Shown here: in pieces, positions 6,102 to 6,190 of the stretch
How positions within the stretch are numbered: position 1 is the first letter of the stretch
Layout of the letters: the number at the start of each line of letters is the position of its first letter
Origin: an uncultured Oscillospiraceae bacterium
GTDB taxonomy: Bacteria > Bacillota > Clostridia > Oscillospirales > Acutalibacteraceae
Length of the DNA: 6,190 nucleotides
Assembly: GCA_900554775.1 (NCBI GenBank)
Contig: USIK01000047.1
Span: 1 to 6,190, forward strand
Direction of reading: 5' to 3'
Notes under the pieces: generated by a model
What the model was told of the DNA's origin: nothing
Database searches by the model: none
The model's input: only the letters and a program-made list of their open reading frames with translations
Position numbers and translations under genes: made by a program

Positions 6102-6107
6102 CTCCTT
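6102..6107 (-). promoter_or_regulatory. Ribosome binding site of ABC subunit 1
   Basis: AAGGAG on the minus strand is 8 bases (7 between) from ATG 6094, which favours this start over the in-frame ATG at 6133. The latter has no such site. Confidence 0.85.
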
Positions 6108-6126
6108 TCTAGTATAAAAGTGTTTG

Positions 6127-6145
6127 GTAACATGTATTGTATTAC
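6127..6145 (-). promoter_or_regulatory. Possible operator overlapping the -10 of the ABC operon
   Basis: Minus strand GTAATA (6145-6140), 7-base spacer, TGTTAC (6132-6127): half-sites match at five of six positions as an inverted repeat and cover the -10 and start region. Such exporter pairs are often under a MarR- or TetR-type repressor, but no regulator gene is inside the window, so this is only a candidate. Confidence 0.25.
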
Positions 6146-6164
6146 TATTAGAACAAAAAATCAA
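6136..6164 (-). promoter_or_regulatory. Sigma-A type promoter of the ABC exporter operon
   Basis: On the minus strand, -35 TTGATT (6164-6159) and -10 TACAAT (6141-6136) are separated by exactly 17 bases, each close to consensus. Transcription would start near 6129, leaving a leader of about 35 bases before ATG 6094. No gene is visible from 6095 to the window end at 6190; the stretch beyond 6164 is simply AT-rich. Confidence 0.65.
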
Positions 6165-6190
6165 TATTAAAACACAATGTTATATAAAAT

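Noticed and set aside
6095..6133. Upstream in-frame ATG of ABC subunit 1 at 6133
   Set aside because: It would precede the predicted transcription start near 6129, has no ribosome site, and the added 13 residues are not membrane-domain sequence.
1..6190. CRISPR array, tRNA or rRNA genes, insertion sequence ends, prophage or origin signals
   Set aside because: I looked on both strands and saw no spaced direct repeats, tRNA-like cloverleaf, transposase frame or DnaA-box cluster.

Overview
The window is AT-rich, with strong AAGGAG-type ribosome binding sites, mostly TAA stops, compact spacing and a BspA-type leucine-rich repeat protein. Together with the close match of all proteins to Bacillota-style families, this suggests a Clostridia-like (probably anaerobic, host- or gut-associated) member of the Bacillota. 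The assignment is an inference from style, not from a marker gene.

Layout. On the + strand, positions 1-368 carry the 3' part of aroQ (type II 3-dehydroquinate dehydratase, shikimate pathway). After 28 bp comes a small secreted leucine-rich repeat protein (397-1083) built of five in-phase 23-residue repeats. A bidirectional hairpin terminator (1099-1117) separates this pair from the convergent minus-strand genes. On the minus strand, trhP (1123-2352) encodes a U32-family tRNA hydroxylation protein with a complete U32 signature and four conserved cysteines; its likely start is TTG, not the in-frame GTG nine bases upstream. Upstream of it is a two-gene operon reading from 6094 down to 2467: two half-transporters of a heterodimeric ABC exporter of the TM287/288, LmrCD, BmrCD type. 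Subunit 1 (4349-6094) has a degenerate ATP site (Asp for the catalytic Glu, Gln for the switch His). Subunit 2 (2467-4347) has the canonical Glu and His but an LSQGQ signature, which is the expected complementary partner. A good sigma-A promoter lies at 6136-6164.

The most notable point is in subunit 2. Its reading frame is intact over 627 codons, except for two in-frame TAG codons four codons apart in the fifth membrane helix (3550-3552 and 3538-3540). Both lie within or across a perfect 7-2-7 inverted repeat (3536-3551). The flanking protein shows no other decay and the frame is kept. The choices are therefore a very recent double nonsense event (possibly a templated palindrome mutation), an assembly or synthetic artefact, or amber readthrough. 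The neighbouring subunit 1 ends at a TAG tightly coupled to the next start, which argues against TAG being a general sense codon here.

I see no mobile element, CRISPR array, tRNA or rRNA, and no clear new multi-gene system. No gene-free stretch exceeds 300 bases.
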